Counted from the first letter of the stretch, positions 49,563 to 60,025 are shown. The stretch: DNA of 64,000 nt from Bradyrhizobium sp. CCBAU 53340 (GCF_015291645.1 NZ_CP030055.1:4340001-4404000); one strand, 5' to 3'. The notes: generated by a model from the letters alone, not told the origin. Made by a program: numbers and translations.

Positions 49563-50351
49563 ATGAACAAGATTTTGCTGGCTCTGACCGCGGTTGCGGC
49601 GATGACGGGAACGGCTTCGGCCGCCGATCTGGCTGCTCGTCCCTATACCAAGGCTCCGGTGGCGGTCGCCCCGGCCGTCAACTGGACCGGCTGCTATCTC
49701 GGCGCCGGCGGTGGCGGTGCCATCACGAAGAACGACCACAACGATTTCGTTGCCGGATTTGGTGCAGTTGGTCCCAACCTGTCGACGGGTGCGGATGGCT
49801 GGCTCGCAACGGTTCAAGGTGGTTGTGACTACCAGTTCGCTGGTACGAACTGGGTTATCGGCGGCTTCGCCGACTACGACTTCATGGACGTGAGAGGCGA
49901 TATTTCGACCGGTGGCACTTTTGCTCCGTCGCTCGTCGGAAGCCAGAAGCAGGATTGGCAGTGGGCCGTCGGCGCTCGCGTCGGTTACTTGGTTATGCCC
50001 TCATTGCTGACCTACGTTTCGGGTGGCTACACGCAAGGCCACTGGAAGTCGACGACGCTTTCCGCATTTGCTGCCCCCGGCGTTGGCGTCGCAACGTTGC
50101 CTGGATCGACCAAGGGTGGCTGGTTCATCGGCACCGGCGACGAATACGCTCTGACGAACTTCCTGCCCGGCCTGTTCTGGAAGACCGAGTACCGTTACTC
50201 GGAGTTCGATCGGTCGGACGTCTCCATCAATGCCCTTCCGAGCGGCTTGCCGACCGGCGTTTCCGAAACCCAGAAGTTCCGCGAGCACAGCGTTCGCAGC
50301 GAGCTGGTCTACCGCTTCAACTGGGCCGGCCCGGTCGTCGCGAAGTACTGA
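49563..50351 (+). CDS. Outer membrane beta-barrel protein, Omp25/31 family (tandem copy 1)
   Basis: A 262-residue outer membrane protein. Signal peptide MNKILLALTAVAAMTGTASA, mature start ADLAARPYTKAPVAVAPAVN, then NWTGCYLGAGGGGAITKNDHNDF, a barrel of eight or so strands, and the end FNWAGPVVAKY. A pair of Cys (WTGCYLG and VQGGCDYQF) is unusual for a barrel and is shared with the copy at 50567. It has its own terminator at 50374. Codon use favours high expression by eye. Confidence 0.93.
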   Translation: MNKILLALTAVAAMTGTASAADLAARPYTKAPVAVAPAVNWTGCYLGAGGGGAITKNDHNDFVAGFGAVGPNLSTGADGWLATVQGGCDYQFAGTNWVIGGFADYDFMDVRGDISTGGTFAPSLVGSQKQDWQWAVGARVGYLVMPSLLTYVSGGYTQGHWKSTTLSAFAAPGVGVATLPGSTKGGWFIGTGDEYALTNFLPGLFWKTEYRYSEFDRSDVSINALPSGLPTGVSETQKFREHSVRSELVYRFNWAGPVVAKY

Positions 50352-50373
50352 TCTGAACGCGAGTTGTAGACGT

Positions 50374-50402
50374 CAAAGCCCCGGCATCGCCGGGGCTTTT
50401 TC
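50374..50402 (+). terminator. Rho-independent terminator
   Basis: AAAGCCCCGGC, ATC and GCCGGGGCTTTTT, 23 bp after the first tandem Omp gene. Confidence 0.9.
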
Positions 50403-50566
50403 GTTTTGCCGCCAGACGCGACGTTTCGTCGTTCCGGCCTGCGAATTCTACTACTGAGTGTGTCGGATGGGCGACAGCCCGCGCGCACGATTCAAGGTAG
50501 GTTTGACTCGTCTCAGCGCCGAGGGCGGACAAATTGGCGCGGCTTCTTGTTTCCAGGGAATTGAAA

Positions 50567-51361
50567 ATGAAGAAATTGATGCTCGTTATGGTTGCGACGG
50601 TAGCTATGGCAGGCGCAGCCTCGGCGGCTGATTTGGCCGCCCGCCCCTACACCAAGGCTCCAATTGCTGCGCCGGCCGTGAATTGGACAGGCTGCTATGT
50701 CGGCGCCGGTGGTGGCGGTGCAATGACGAAGAACGATCACAACGACTTCGACACCGCAACCGGTGCGGCGCTCGGCCCGAATCAGACGACCGGCGCAAGC
50801 GGTTGGCTCGCGACCGTCCAGGGTGGCTGCGACTATCAGTTTGCAGGTACCAACTGGCTCATCGGCGGCTTCGCCGACTACGACTTCATGGACGTTCGGG
50901 GCGACATTTCGACGTTCGGCACCGCCTTTCCGACCAATGTCGGCAGGCAGAAGCAGGACTACCAATGGGCGGTCGGCGCGCGCGTCGGCTATCTCGTAAC
51001 GCCCCAGCTGCTCACCTATCTCTCGGGCGGCTACACCCAGGCGCATTGGACCGCGACCAACATGGTGACCTCAAATACCGCGATCGGGGCCGCGCCAACC
51101 ACCCTCCCGGGCGGCACCAAGGGCGGCTGGTTCATCGGTGCAGGTGACGAATATGCGCTGACCAGTTTCCTGCCTGGTCTGTTCTGGAAGACCGAATATC
51201 GCTACTCGGAATTCGACCGGTCGAACGTTGCTATCAACTTCACCGCCACCGGCACGCCCTTCTTCGGCACCTCGGAGACCCAGAAGTTCCGCGAGCACAG
51301 CGTGCGCAGCGAGCTGGTCTACCGCTTCAACTGGGCCGGCCCGGTGGTCGCGAAGTACTGA
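50567..51361 (+). CDS. Outer membrane beta-barrel protein, Omp25/31 family (tandem copy 2)
   Basis: A 264-residue paralogue of the gene at 49563. Signal peptide MKKLMLVMVATVAMAGAASA, then the same ADLAARPYTKAPIAAPAVNW and matching blocks such as GGFADYDFMDVRGDIST and LPGLFWKTEYRYSEFDRS. The last 80 or so bases are nearly identical in DNA to the first copy. AGGGAA precedes ATG 50567. Both copies keep the two Cys. Separate terminators show separate transcripts, so the pair probably allows independent regulation or dosage. Confidence 0.93.
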   Translation: MKKLMLVMVATVAMAGAASAADLAARPYTKAPIAAPAVNWTGCYVGAGGGGAMTKNDHNDFDTATGAALGPNQTTGASGWLATVQGGCDYQFAGTNWLIGGFADYDFMDVRGDISTFGTAFPTNVGRQKQDYQWAVGARVGYLVTPQLLTYLSGGYTQAHWTATNMVTSNTAIGAAPTTLPGGTKGGWFIGAGDEYALTSFLPGLFWKTEYRYSEFDRSNVAINFTATGTPFFGTSETQKFREHSVRSELVYRFNWAGPVVAKY

Positions 51362-51382
51362 GCCCAACAAAGTCTCAAACGT

Positions 51383-51411
51383 CGAAGCCCCGGCATCGCC
51401 GGGGCTTTTTC
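51383..51411 (+). terminator. Rho-independent terminator
   Basis: GAAGCCCCGGC, ATC and GCCGGGGCTTTTT, 22 bp after the second tandem Omp gene; the core is identical to the terminator at 50374. Confidence 0.9.
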
Positions 51412-51425
51412 GTTGTGTAGGGTGC

Positions 51426-52016
51426 TTATCGGCTGACGCTCGCCTTCAGCAATCGGTACGCCTCCCCTAGCCGGCTCTCGATCATCGTCCAGTCGGCTTC
51501 GGTTATGGCCTGTCCCCTCGCATCGCGGAACGCCATCGCCTCTGCCCGCGCGATGCCGAACTGCCTGATGCCGGGATCGTCTGCGCTCTCGCCGTAGGTC
51601 AGCGCCGTGACCCGCCCGATGGTGAGACCATAGTCCTGCGGGACCACCGCCTCGCGGCGCGCCTGCCACCAGTCGAGCTCGAGGCGGGCGGCCTGCTCCA
51701 CGTCGAACGCCACGGGGGCCGCCGGCGCGAAATCGCGGTAGTACGCCACGAGCGCCGGCAGCGCCGCATCGGCCTCTTGCCGTGACTGCGTCGGCTGGAA
51801 CGCCTTGGCGGCCTCGGCCGCGCTGAGGGCGACATGGAGGTGATAGAACAGCGTGGCATAGCGCTTGTCGTAATAGTCCCGCCACATCGCGGTTTCGAGC
51901 CGCGCCATTTCAGCCGGATCGAATGCCCGCAGATCCGCCTGGCGCGGCATGGCGACGTAGGCTGCGACCAAAGCGGCCACCGCCGCGGTGCCCGGAATTA
52001 CGATGCGCACGGACAT
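51426..52016 (-). CDS. Hypothetical membrane-anchored protein (196 aa)
   Basis: One N-terminal helix (IVIPGTAAVAALVAAYVAM) and then a helical, mostly extracytoplasmic part: MARLETAMWRDYYDKRYATLFYHLHVALSAAEAAKAF, DVEQAARLELDWWQARRE and a C-terminal WTMIESRLGEAYRLLKAS. GGGAGG lies before ATG 52016. No domain is recognised; the pattern of helices with W and Y residues suggests a helical bundle. It converges on the Omp terminator and has a palindromic repeat upstream. Confidence 0.7.
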   Translation of the reverse strand: MSVRIVIPGTAAVAALVAAYVAMPRQADLRAFDPAEMARLETAMWRDYYDKRYATLFYHLHVALSAAEAAKAFQPTQSRQEADAALPALVAYYRDFAPAAPVAFDVEQAARLELDWWQARREAVVPQDYGLTIGRVTALTYGESADDPGIRQFGIARAEAMAFRDARGQAITEADWTMIESRLGEAYRLLKASVSR

Positions 52017-52035
52017 GCGTCCTCCCGTTTGTTGG

Positions 52036-52083
52036 AGCATGATCCTTTCGGAAAACCGCTGCGCACTCTTCCGGATCATGCCC
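52036..52083. repeat. GAGCATGATC palindromic element, copy 3
   Basis: Bounded by GAGCATGATC and GGATCATGCC, with TTTCGGAAAACCGCTGCGCA inside. Same family as 12889 and 38613. This copy lies upstream of the gene at 51426 and does not touch a stop codon. Confidence 0.75.
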
Positions 52084-52204
52084 TTGCGTCCGCAGCCATT
52101 GTATCTGAACCGAAGCTACGGCTAGTCTGGCGGGAAGTTTTCGCGACCCGCACCGATCTTCATGCCGCCGGTCGCGACAGAAGCAGCCCAATGGGGAGGA
52201 AAGC

Positions 52205-52390
52205 ATGCGCAGATTTCTGCTTGTCGCAGGCCTGTTTGCCCTCGCTGTCGGGCTGCTCTGGATCGGACAGGGCACGGGCACCGTCGCCTGGCCACGATCG
52301 AGCTTCATGGTCAACCAGCTGCAATGGGCCGGCTACGGCGCCGCCATGGCGGGCTTCGGGCTGGTGCTGATCTGGCAGAGCAATCAATAG
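52205..52390 (+). CDS. Small membrane protein (61 aa)
   Basis: Two transmembrane helices (RRFLLVAGLFALAVGLLWIG and WAGYGAAMAGFGLVLIWQ) joined by the loop QGTGTVAWPRSSFMVNQ. GGGGAGGAAAGC gives a strong ribosome site before the ATG. I recall similar 60-residue proteins in Bradyrhizobium. It lies 21 bp before the SDR gene on the same strand, so they are probably cotranscribed. Function unknown. Confidence 0.75.
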   Translation: MRRFLLVAGLFALAVGLLWIGQGTGTVAWPRSSFMVNQLQWAGYGAAMAGFGLVLIWQSNQ

Positions 52391-52411
52391 AAGAAACCAG
52401 AAAGTGAAAGC

Positions 52412-53182
52412 ATGACATCCAACCGGTTCGATCTCCGTGGCAAAGTCGCGATCGTCACAGGGGGCAATGGCGGCATCGGGCTCGGATTGGCCCACGGGCT
52501 TGCCGACGCCGGCGCCGATATCGCCGTGGTCGGACGCAACGAAGCCAAGTCGGCCGCAGCGGTCGCCGATCTCAAAGCACGCGGCGTGAAGGCGATTTCC
52601 GTCACCACCGACGTCACCGACAAGGCGGCGGTCGCCGCCATGATCGACCGTGTCGTCAGGGAGCTCGGCCGCATCGACATCCTCATCAACAACGCCGGCA
52701 TGAGCATCCGCAAGCCACCGCACGAGCTCGAGCTCGACGAGTGGAACAAGGTGATCGACACCAACCTCACCAGCGCCTTCGTCTGCTCCAAGCTCGCCTA
52801 TCCGGCGTTGAAGGCGTCGGGCAACGGCAAGGTGATCAATATCGGCTCGATGATGTCGATCTTCGGCGCGAGCTTCGCGACCGCCTATGCGGCCAGCGAA
52901 GGCGGAATCGTCCAGTACACACGCGCCTGCGCCAACGCCTGGGCCCCCGACAACATCCAGGTCAACGCCATCCTGCCGGGCTGGATCGACACCGATCTCA
53001 CCCGCGGTGCGCGGAGCCAGGTGTCGGGCCTGCACGAGCGCGTGCTGGCACGCACGCCGGCGGGACGCTGGGGCGACATCGACGATTTCGCCGGCATTGC
53101 CGTCTTCCTCGCCTCCTCGGCCTCGAACTTCGTCACGGGGACCGCGATTCCCGTCGACGGCGGCTTCTCAGTGATGGCCTGA
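52412..53182 (+). CDS. SDR family protein lacking the catalytic lysine
   Basis: A 256-residue short-chain dehydrogenase fold with TGGNGGIGLGLAHGL (residues 16-30), TDVTDKAAV, LINNAGMSIRKPP and INIGSMMSIFG. The catalytic tetrad is incomplete: TAYAASEGGIVQYT has Tyr159 but Glu163 (GAA, 52898-52900) where almost all classical SDRs have Lys in YxxxK. PGWIDTDLTRG and PVDGGFSVMA complete the fold. A single A-to-G change (AAA to GAA) would explain it. It may be inactive, may have shifted function, or may reflect a base error. It is the second gene after a small membrane protein. Confidence 0.9.
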   Translation: MTSNRFDLRGKVAIVTGGNGGIGLGLAHGLADAGADIAVVGRNEAKSAAAVADLKARGVKAISVTTDVTDKAAVAAMIDRVVRELGRIDILINNAGMSIRKPPHELELDEWNKVIDTNLTSAFVCSKLAYPALKASGNGKVINIGSMMSIFGASFATAYAASEGGIVQYTRACANAWAPDNIQVNAILPGWIDTDLTRGARSQVSGLHERVLARTPAGRWGDIDDFAGIAVFLASSASNFVTGTAIPVDGGFSVMA

Positions 53183-53203
53183 GGCGCCGCCACCATTGCA
53201 CGC

Positions 53204-53238
53204 AAAAAAGAAGCCCCGGTCGAAGCCGGGGCTTTTAA
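53204..53238. terminator. Bidirectional Rho-independent terminator
   Basis: AAGCCCCGG and CCGGGGCTT form the stem. TTTTAATTT follows on the plus strand and CTTTTTTGC on the minus strand, so it serves both the SDR and the convergent Omp gene. Confidence 0.88.
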
Positions 53239-53276
53239 TTTGGCCGTGATCTTTTCTTTGATTGGTCGTTTGTCGC

Positions 53277-54041
53277 TTAGTAGCGCGCGATCACAGGAGC
53301 GTCGAACTTGTAGCTGGCGCGGACGACAGCCCACTGGATGTCGCGCGGCTTGGCATCGAAGGTGTAATTGCCGGAGATGCCGCCGAGCTGGTAGGTCTGG
53401 CTGCCGAAGGCCGCGTAATTGTACTCGAGGCCGACGATCCAGTTGCGGGTGATGCCGTATTCCCAGCCGGCGCCGACGGTCCAGCCGTTGGCCCAGTGGG
53501 TCTGACCGCCCGTACCCGTCACAACCGGATCGGTGACCGACAGCCTGTTATTGACGCCGGCGTAGCCGCCCTTGATGTAGAACAGGTTGTTCTGCACGGC
53601 AAAGCCGGCGCGACCGACGACGGTCGCGAGAACGTTGGCGCGCCAGGAGAACACGTCGTTCGCCGGGCCGAAAGCGGTGTTCACGATCGTGCCCTTGTTG
53701 TCGAGGCCGGAGATCGTACCTTCCACACCGAACACGTAGTTGTTGGCCTGCCAGTTGTAGCCGATCTGGGCGCCACCCATGACGCCCGAGTTGCGCTGGC
53801 GATAGCCCTCGCCCGGCGTCAGATCGCCGAACGCCGCGCCCGTGCCGTTGTTGATGAACTGCTCGTTGGTCCAGGCGCCACCGATGTGGCCGCCGACATA
53901 GAAGCCTGTCCAGTTGAACAGCGGCTCGATATAGGCGGGCGCCTTCGTGTAGGGACGCGCGGCGAGATCGGCGGCGGAAGCAGCGCCGGTCGAAACCAGT
54001 GCGGTCGTGCAGGCGAAGGCGGCAATCAATTTGTTACGCAT
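53277..54041 (-). CDS. Outer membrane beta-barrel protein, Omp25/31 family
   Basis: A 254-residue relative of the other three barrels. Signal peptide MRNKLIAAFACTTALVSTGAASA, mature start ADLAARPYTKAPAYIEPLFN, then NWTGFYVGGHIGGAWTNEQF, VMGGAQIGYNWQANNYVFGVEG and the end YKFDAPVIARY. It lacks the Cys pair of the tandem copies and is more like the gene at 2320 (WTGFYLGGHVG). It is placed convergent to the SDR and shares the terminator at 53204. Confidence 0.93.
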   Translation of the reverse strand: MRNKLIAAFACTTALVSTGAASAADLAARPYTKAPAYIEPLFNWTGFYVGGHIGGAWTNEQFINNGTGAAFGDLTPGEGYRQRNSGVMGGAQIGYNWQANNYVFGVEGTISGLDNKGTIVNTAFGPANDVFSWRANVLATVVGRAGFAVQNNLFYIKGGYAGVNNRLSVTDPVVTGTGGQTHWANGWTVGAGWEYGITRNWIVGLEYNYAAFGSQTYQLGGISGNYTFDAKPRDIQWAVVRASYKFDAPVIARY

Positions 54042-54220
54042 GGTACACCCCGTGTCCTTTGATGGGCGCACGCTCACACGCAGGTCTTACTCAAATTTGA
54101 ATCAACAAAGTTAAGGCGCCGGATTGGCCCGCGGCGGGATTTGAATCCAGGTGCGCTGTTGCACGCGCGCAACGCAATGCATGCGATTTAACGCGGTGTT
54201 ATCCCTACCAGATCCCTGTG

Positions 54221-55477
54221 CTAGGAGGCCGGCGCGGCTTTCGAATGGACGTGCTCGGGCCGCACGCCGATGGCGATGAAGCGCGCCGGAATGCCCTGAA
54301 GCCATGGCCATGCAGACATCAGGCGCAGGATCAGCGGAACCTTGAGCGGCTGATCGCCGCCTTTCAGCGCGCCTTTGATGATGTTGTTCTGCACGGCCAC
54401 CTGCAGCGCCTGCGTCATCCGCACCGGAAAGGCGCGGCGCCGCCTGATGGCATCGAGCTCCGCCTCCGATGGACAGCCGTGCACCAGCTTCTCTGCGAGC
54501 AGATTGGCGGTCGCGACCGCATCCTGGACAGCGAGATTGACGCCGACGCCGCCGACCGGCGACATCGCATGCGCGGCGTCGCCGATCAGCAGCAGGCCGG
54601 GCCGCGTCCACCTGACGAGGCGGTTGATCGCGACCGTCAGCAATTTTATATCATCGAAGCTCTTGACGTCGGCAATGCCGCGCTTGAGGGCAGGCGCCAT
54701 GCGCACGACGTCGTCGAGCAGCGCCGGCAATCCCCTCGCCTTCACCACGTCGTATTGCCCCTTGGCGATGACATAGGCGCATTGCCAATAGTCTCCACGG
54801 TCGAAGGTGATCATCATCTTGCCGGACTCGATGCGCGCGAAGAAATTGTCGACCGCGTCTGGCGTTCGCCCGGCGCGGAACCAGAGCACGTCCATCGGCG
54901 CCCCGATCTCCTCCGCGCTGAGGCCGGCGCGCTCGCGCACCGTCGAATGCCGGCCGTCGCAGGCGATGGTCAGGTCGGCCTCGATGTCGAGGATGCCGTC
55001 GGGCGTCCTTGCGCGCACCCCGGCGATGGTCTCGCCGTGGCGGATCAGATCGATCGCCTCTGTATTCATGAGCACCTTGAGCGAGGCAAAGCGCTGGCCG
55101 GCCTCACGCAGGAAATTGAGAAAGTCCCATTGCGGCATGAAGGCGATGAAAGGGTATTTCGTATTCAGCCGGCTCAGATCGGCAATGCGCACCTTGATGC
55201 CGCCGATCAGGCCGTCCATGGTCTGCAGGCGCTGATGCGGCAGCTTGAGGAAGCCGTCGATCAGACCGAGTTCGTCCATCACCTGAAGCGTCGAGGGGTG
55301 CACGGTGTCGCCGCGAAAGTCGCGGAAGAAATCGGCATGCTTCTCCAGCACCACAACCTCGATGCCGGCGCGTCCCAGGAGATAGCCGAGCATCATGCCC
55401 GCAGGTCCGCCGCCGACGATGCAGCAGCGGACTTTCATCAGGCGCGGCGGGGGTTGTTGAGGCGAGGCTGCGTCCAT
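54221..55477 (-). CDS. FAD-dependent monooxygenase (PF01494 type)
   Basis: A 418-residue flavoprotein of the PHBH-like group. CCIVGGGPAGMMLGYLLGRAG (18-38) binds FAD, TIACDGRHSTVRERAGL is the DG motif, and PGLLLIGDAAHAMSPVGGVG with NLAVQDAVATANLLAEKL is the GD motif. GDTVHPSTLQVMDELGL resembles the substrate-side region of aromatic or quinone hydroxylases. No electron-transfer partner is needed for this class. The substrate is unknown; the gene stands alone, downstream of the caspase-like gene on the same strand with 84 bp between. Confidence 0.92.
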   Translation of the reverse strand: MDAASPQQPPPRLMKVRCCIVGGGPAGMMLGYLLGRAGIEVVVLEKHADFFRDFRGDTVHPSTLQVMDELGLIDGFLKLPHQRLQTMDGLIGGIKVRIADLSRLNTKYPFIAFMPQWDFLNFLREAGQRFASLKVLMNTEAIDLIRHGETIAGVRARTPDGILDIEADLTIACDGRHSTVRERAGLSAEEIGAPMDVLWFRAGRTPDAVDNFFARIESGKMMITFDRGDYWQCAYVIAKGQYDVVKARGLPALLDDVVRMAPALKRGIADVKSFDDIKLLTVAINRLVRWTRPGLLLIGDAAHAMSPVGGVGVNLAVQDAVATANLLAEKLVHGCPSEAELDAIRRRRAFPVRMTQALQVAVQNNIIKGALKGGDQPLKVPLILRLMSAWPWLQGIPARFIAIGVRPEHVHSKAAPAS

Positions 55478-55561
55478 GATTCTGCCTTCTGGCGCTTAGA
55501 TCCATCAAGGGATTGTAACGCCCGCCTGCGCCAAAGGCTCAATTCGATCGAGAGGAACCGC

Positions 55562-57085
55562 TCAATTGTTGCTGCGGTTGGCGGTGCGGAAGCTCTTGAC
55601 CTCCGACACGCTGCCATCGCGATAGGTCAATTCGACCGACATGAATTGCGTCGACGGGGGCAGCTTCTCATAGAGCAGCATACCGGCCGAGATCGCGGTC
55701 GGATCTCTGAGATCGCAAGGCGGCATCTTCAGCACCTTGTCCGGCACCGCCGTGTCGATGCCGATGCGCACCTCGCGGATCGCGCAGCGGTACGAGACGA
55801 GATGCGTGTAGTAGACCAGCAGCCCGTTGAACTGGCGGAACGAGAGCCAGCTCGTCGCGGTCATATCCAGGATCTTGCGTTGGTCGCGGATCAGCGCCGC
55901 CTCTGGATCGAACTTGATCGGAAACGGGCCCTGCATGTCGCCGGAGGCGTCGACGTAACGAACCTCGATGGTGCCGGCCTGCGCATCCGGCGGCAGCTCG
56001 ATCGACGGGTTCGGCAGGCGCTTGCGCGTGCGCGGGTCGAGCGTGTCGATGAAACCGGTCTCGCGAAAATCGCCACTGCCGGCCATGCGCCAGGAGATGC
56101 CGATGGTGGGATCGGCGAAGGAGAACGTCACGCTCCAGCCGCCATTGTGGCGCGAGAAGCTCGCGATCGGCGCGTTGGTGGTCTCTTCCCGCGGCACCCG
56201 CGGCACCGAGACCGGCGGCAGCGCCGCGACCTTCTGCGGCGGCGGGTCGGCCGGACGCGCTGCGGCCGCGGCCGCGTCCTTCGCGGCTCCGCTGAGGAAG
56301 ACGTCGTCGACCATCTGGTCGAAATAGACAGGCACCTGCTTGTGCTTGACGGTGTCGGCCATCTCGCTGACCAGGCGGCGCGTGTGCTGCGCGACCTGAA
56401 CGAGGTTCTCGCCGGGCTGGAGCAGCTCCTTGGCGAAGGTGCGCGTGAACACTGAATTCGGATTGGAATCGTCGTTGGAGAGACGATCGAGCGCGGTCTG
56501 GCGCGGGCCGGCCGAGAACACCGAGAACACGCCCTCGGGCAGCTGCGTCATCGGCGCCAGCCCGCCGCCGCCGGCGACCGCGCGCGTACCCGCGCGCTCG
56601 AACGGATTGTTGCGGCAGGCGTCGAACACCAGGATCGAGGTGCGCGCCTTCTTGTTCTGGAGACGCTCGACCACGCGGTCGGCGAGAATGGAGGCGTCGC
56701 GCACCAGCTCTTCCTGGCCTTCGGTCGCCGCCGGCACGTCGGTCGGCAGCAGATAGTTCTGGCCGGCGATCTCGAAACCATGGCCGGCGTAGAAGAAGAA
56801 CGCGGTATCGCCGGGCTCGATCGCCCGGTCGAAGGCAAGCAGCGTCTCGGTGAATTGCTGACGATTCTGGTTTTCAGCGACCATCACCTGGAAGCCGAGC
56901 TGCTTCAGCGTATCGCCCATGGTGCGGGCGTCGTTGACGGCCTTCAGGAGTTTGGGGACGTTCTTGTAGTCATTGTTGCCGACGACGAGCGCGACACGTT
57001 TTTCGGCATGAGCAACGTCTGCGAAACCGCTGAGGCTCGCCGCCAGGCCAAGCGCTGCCAGAGTTCTGAAAAATCGCCGCGTCAT
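55562..57085 (-). CDS. Secreted caspase-like (peptidase C14) protein
   Basis: A 507-residue protein. Signal peptide MTRRFFRTLAALGLAASLSG to about residue 27, then a caspase-like domain: EKRVALVVGNNDYKNVPKL opens it, His102 in AFFFYAGHGFEIAG and Cys157 in SILVFDACRNNPF form the catalytic dyad. A Pro/Ala-rich linker (about 280-320) leads to a C-terminal beta-rich domain (SRHNGGWSVTFSFADPTIGI...) of unknown fold. Such orthocaspases cleave after Arg or Lys in known cases. It is exported, so it likely acts in the periplasm. Divergent from an AraC-type regulator. Confidence 0.92.
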   Translation of the reverse strand: MTRRFFRTLAALGLAASLSGFADVAHAEKRVALVVGNNDYKNVPKLLKAVNDARTMGDTLKQLGFQVMVAENQNRQQFTETLLAFDRAIEPGDTAFFFYAGHGFEIAGQNYLLPTDVPAATEGQEELVRDASILADRVVERLQNKKARTSILVFDACRNNPFERAGTRAVAGGGGLAPMTQLPEGVFSVFSAGPRQTALDRLSNDDSNPNSVFTRTFAKELLQPGENLVQVAQHTRRLVSEMADTVKHKQVPVYFDQMVDDVFLSGAAKDAAAAAARPADPPPQKVAALPPVSVPRVPREETTNAPIASFSRHNGGWSVTFSFADPTIGISWRMAGSGDFRETGFIDTLDPRTRKRLPNPSIELPPDAQAGTIEVRYVDASGDMQGPFPIKFDPEAALIRDQRKILDMTATSWLSFRQFNGLLVYYTHLVSYRCAIREVRIGIDTAVPDKVLKMPPCDLRDPTAISAGMLLYEKLPPSTQFMSVELTYRDGSVSEVKSFRTANRSNN

Positions 57086-57278
57086 CGTGACATTCCCCTG
57101 CAGAACGGCTCCGCCTTGGGCTCCCAGCGGAACCCCGCGCCGTTGATGTGATAGTCGGTCCAATCGCATCGAGGGTTCAACCGCTCGGAGTTTGTCCATT
57201 CCCCATTCCACCTATGGCAGATTCCGGTGGAATCTGCTTTTTTCTCGGGTGGAATTCCGTTCGAGACAAGGGGCAGCC

Positions 57279-58241
57279 GTGTATCGCTGGTGCACCGACG
57301 AGGTCGAGCCGCACGACCGCTTCGACTATTGGCGCGAGGTCCGCGCCAAGGGCCTGTTCGGGGTTACAGCAGAACTCGAGCGCGAAAGGCGCGGCGACTT
57401 CTACGGCGAATTCTTGCTGGGCCAGCTCGGCGGTGGCGGACTGGTCGAGCTGAAGGCCTCATCCTACGCAGTCGAACGCAGCCAGACCGACATCGGCGAC
57501 GCGCCGGGTGACAGCATCTGTGTCTACCAGCAGCTCGGTGGCGGCGGCTGGTTCGGCGGCATGCGCGCCAGCGATTTCGTGATTCCCAATGGCAGCTTCG
57601 CAACCAGCCATACCGACCTGCCCTACCGCACGAGGCCACTGGGGGACGCCGGTTTTCACCTGCGGATTCTCAAGATCCCCGTCAGCGGCCTCGCGACCGA
57701 GGACAAGCGCGTGCGCGAGCTTGCGGCCAAGCCATTCAACGATCCCGCCCTGGCCCCCCTGCTCGATGCCTGTTTTGCCGACCTCGGCGAGGCGGCTGCG
57801 AATGATGGCTCGCCCGATGCCGTTCCGCTGGTCCAGGCGCTGGCGCAGCTGGCGCTGATCGAGCGCGGCATCGTCAGGCCGGGCAGCCGGCGCGGACAGG
57901 CCGGGCTTCGGACCGCGCGCCTGTCGCTGGCGCGGCGCCTGATCGCGCGCCATTTGCAGGATCCAGACCTGGCGCCGGCACGGGTCGCCGACCTGCTCGG
58001 CATCTCCGTGCGCCATCTGCACATGCTGTTCGAGGTTGCCGAGCGCAGCTTCTCGCAGACGGTGACGGATGAGCGGCTGAAGAAAAGCCGCAGCCTGATG
58101 CGCGAAGCGCCCGACCGGCTGATCGCGGATATCGCCGCCGCCTGCGGGTTCGAGAGCCTGGCGACCTATTACCGGGTCTTCAACGCCGCCTATGGCATGG
58201 CGCCCGGCGATTTCCGGGCCCAGGTCGCAAGGGCGCGTTAA
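57279..58241 (+). CDS. AraC family transcriptional regulator
   Basis: About 320 residues with an N-terminal AraC-binding-like domain (VEPHDRFDYWREVRAKGLFG...) as in the AraC/XylS-NahR-type group, and a C-terminal DNA-binding domain: DLAPARVADLLGISVRHLHMLFEVAERSFSQTV and LIADIAAACGFESLATYYRVFNAAYGMAPGDFR. A GTG at 57279 with AAGGGG five bases before it is the preferred start; the frame is open back to 57192. It is divergent from the caspase-like gene with about 190 bp between, which suggests it may control that gene. Confidence 0.9.
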   Translation: MYRWCTDEVEPHDRFDYWREVRAKGLFGVTAELERERRGDFYGEFLLGQLGGGGLVELKASSYAVERSQTDIGDAPGDSICVYQQLGGGGWFGGMRASDFVIPNGSFATSHTDLPYRTRPLGDAGFHLRILKIPVSGLATEDKRVRELAAKPFNDPALAPLLDACFADLGEAAANDGSPDAVPLVQALAQLALIERGIVRPGSRRGQAGLRTARLSLARRLIARHLQDPDLAPARVADLLGISVRHLHMLFEVAERSFSQTVTDERLKKSRSLMREAPDRLIADIAAACGFESLATYYRVFNAAYGMAPGDFRAQVARAR

Positions 58242-58522
58242 CCCTCAGGCTGGCCACCGTAGCCGAAAAGCCGAGCCGCGCCCGCTATTTGGGCAAAAAC
58301 ATGAGGGTTTTTAGGACCTTCCCGCGCCTGCTCCATTGACTTTGGCCGATTCCGCCCTATGTTCCGGGTCGACGCGGCTCAGATCGAAAAGCGATTCCTG
58401 AGCCTGGCGCTTTGTTCGCGTGAGTCAGCACCCCCAGCTTCTTTGAGAGCGCGCCGTTTCGGGGTGGAACGCGACAGCCTTTTTACCCTCGATTCCGAAC
58501 GGCGGTTTCGACCAGAGGCTCA

Positions 58523-60025
<1,503 letters not shown>

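Noticed and set aside
54118..54215. GGATTTGAATCC in a tRNA-like setting on the minus strand, which could be a tRNA remnant or attachment site
   Set aside because: No T-arm stem of five pairs, acceptor stem or anticodon arm can be formed around it.
54218..56455. A 745-codon plus-strand open frame antisense to the monooxygenase and caspase-like genes
   Set aside because: It spans two well-supported opposite-strand genes and their gap, and its composition is typical of an antisense shadow in high-GC DNA.
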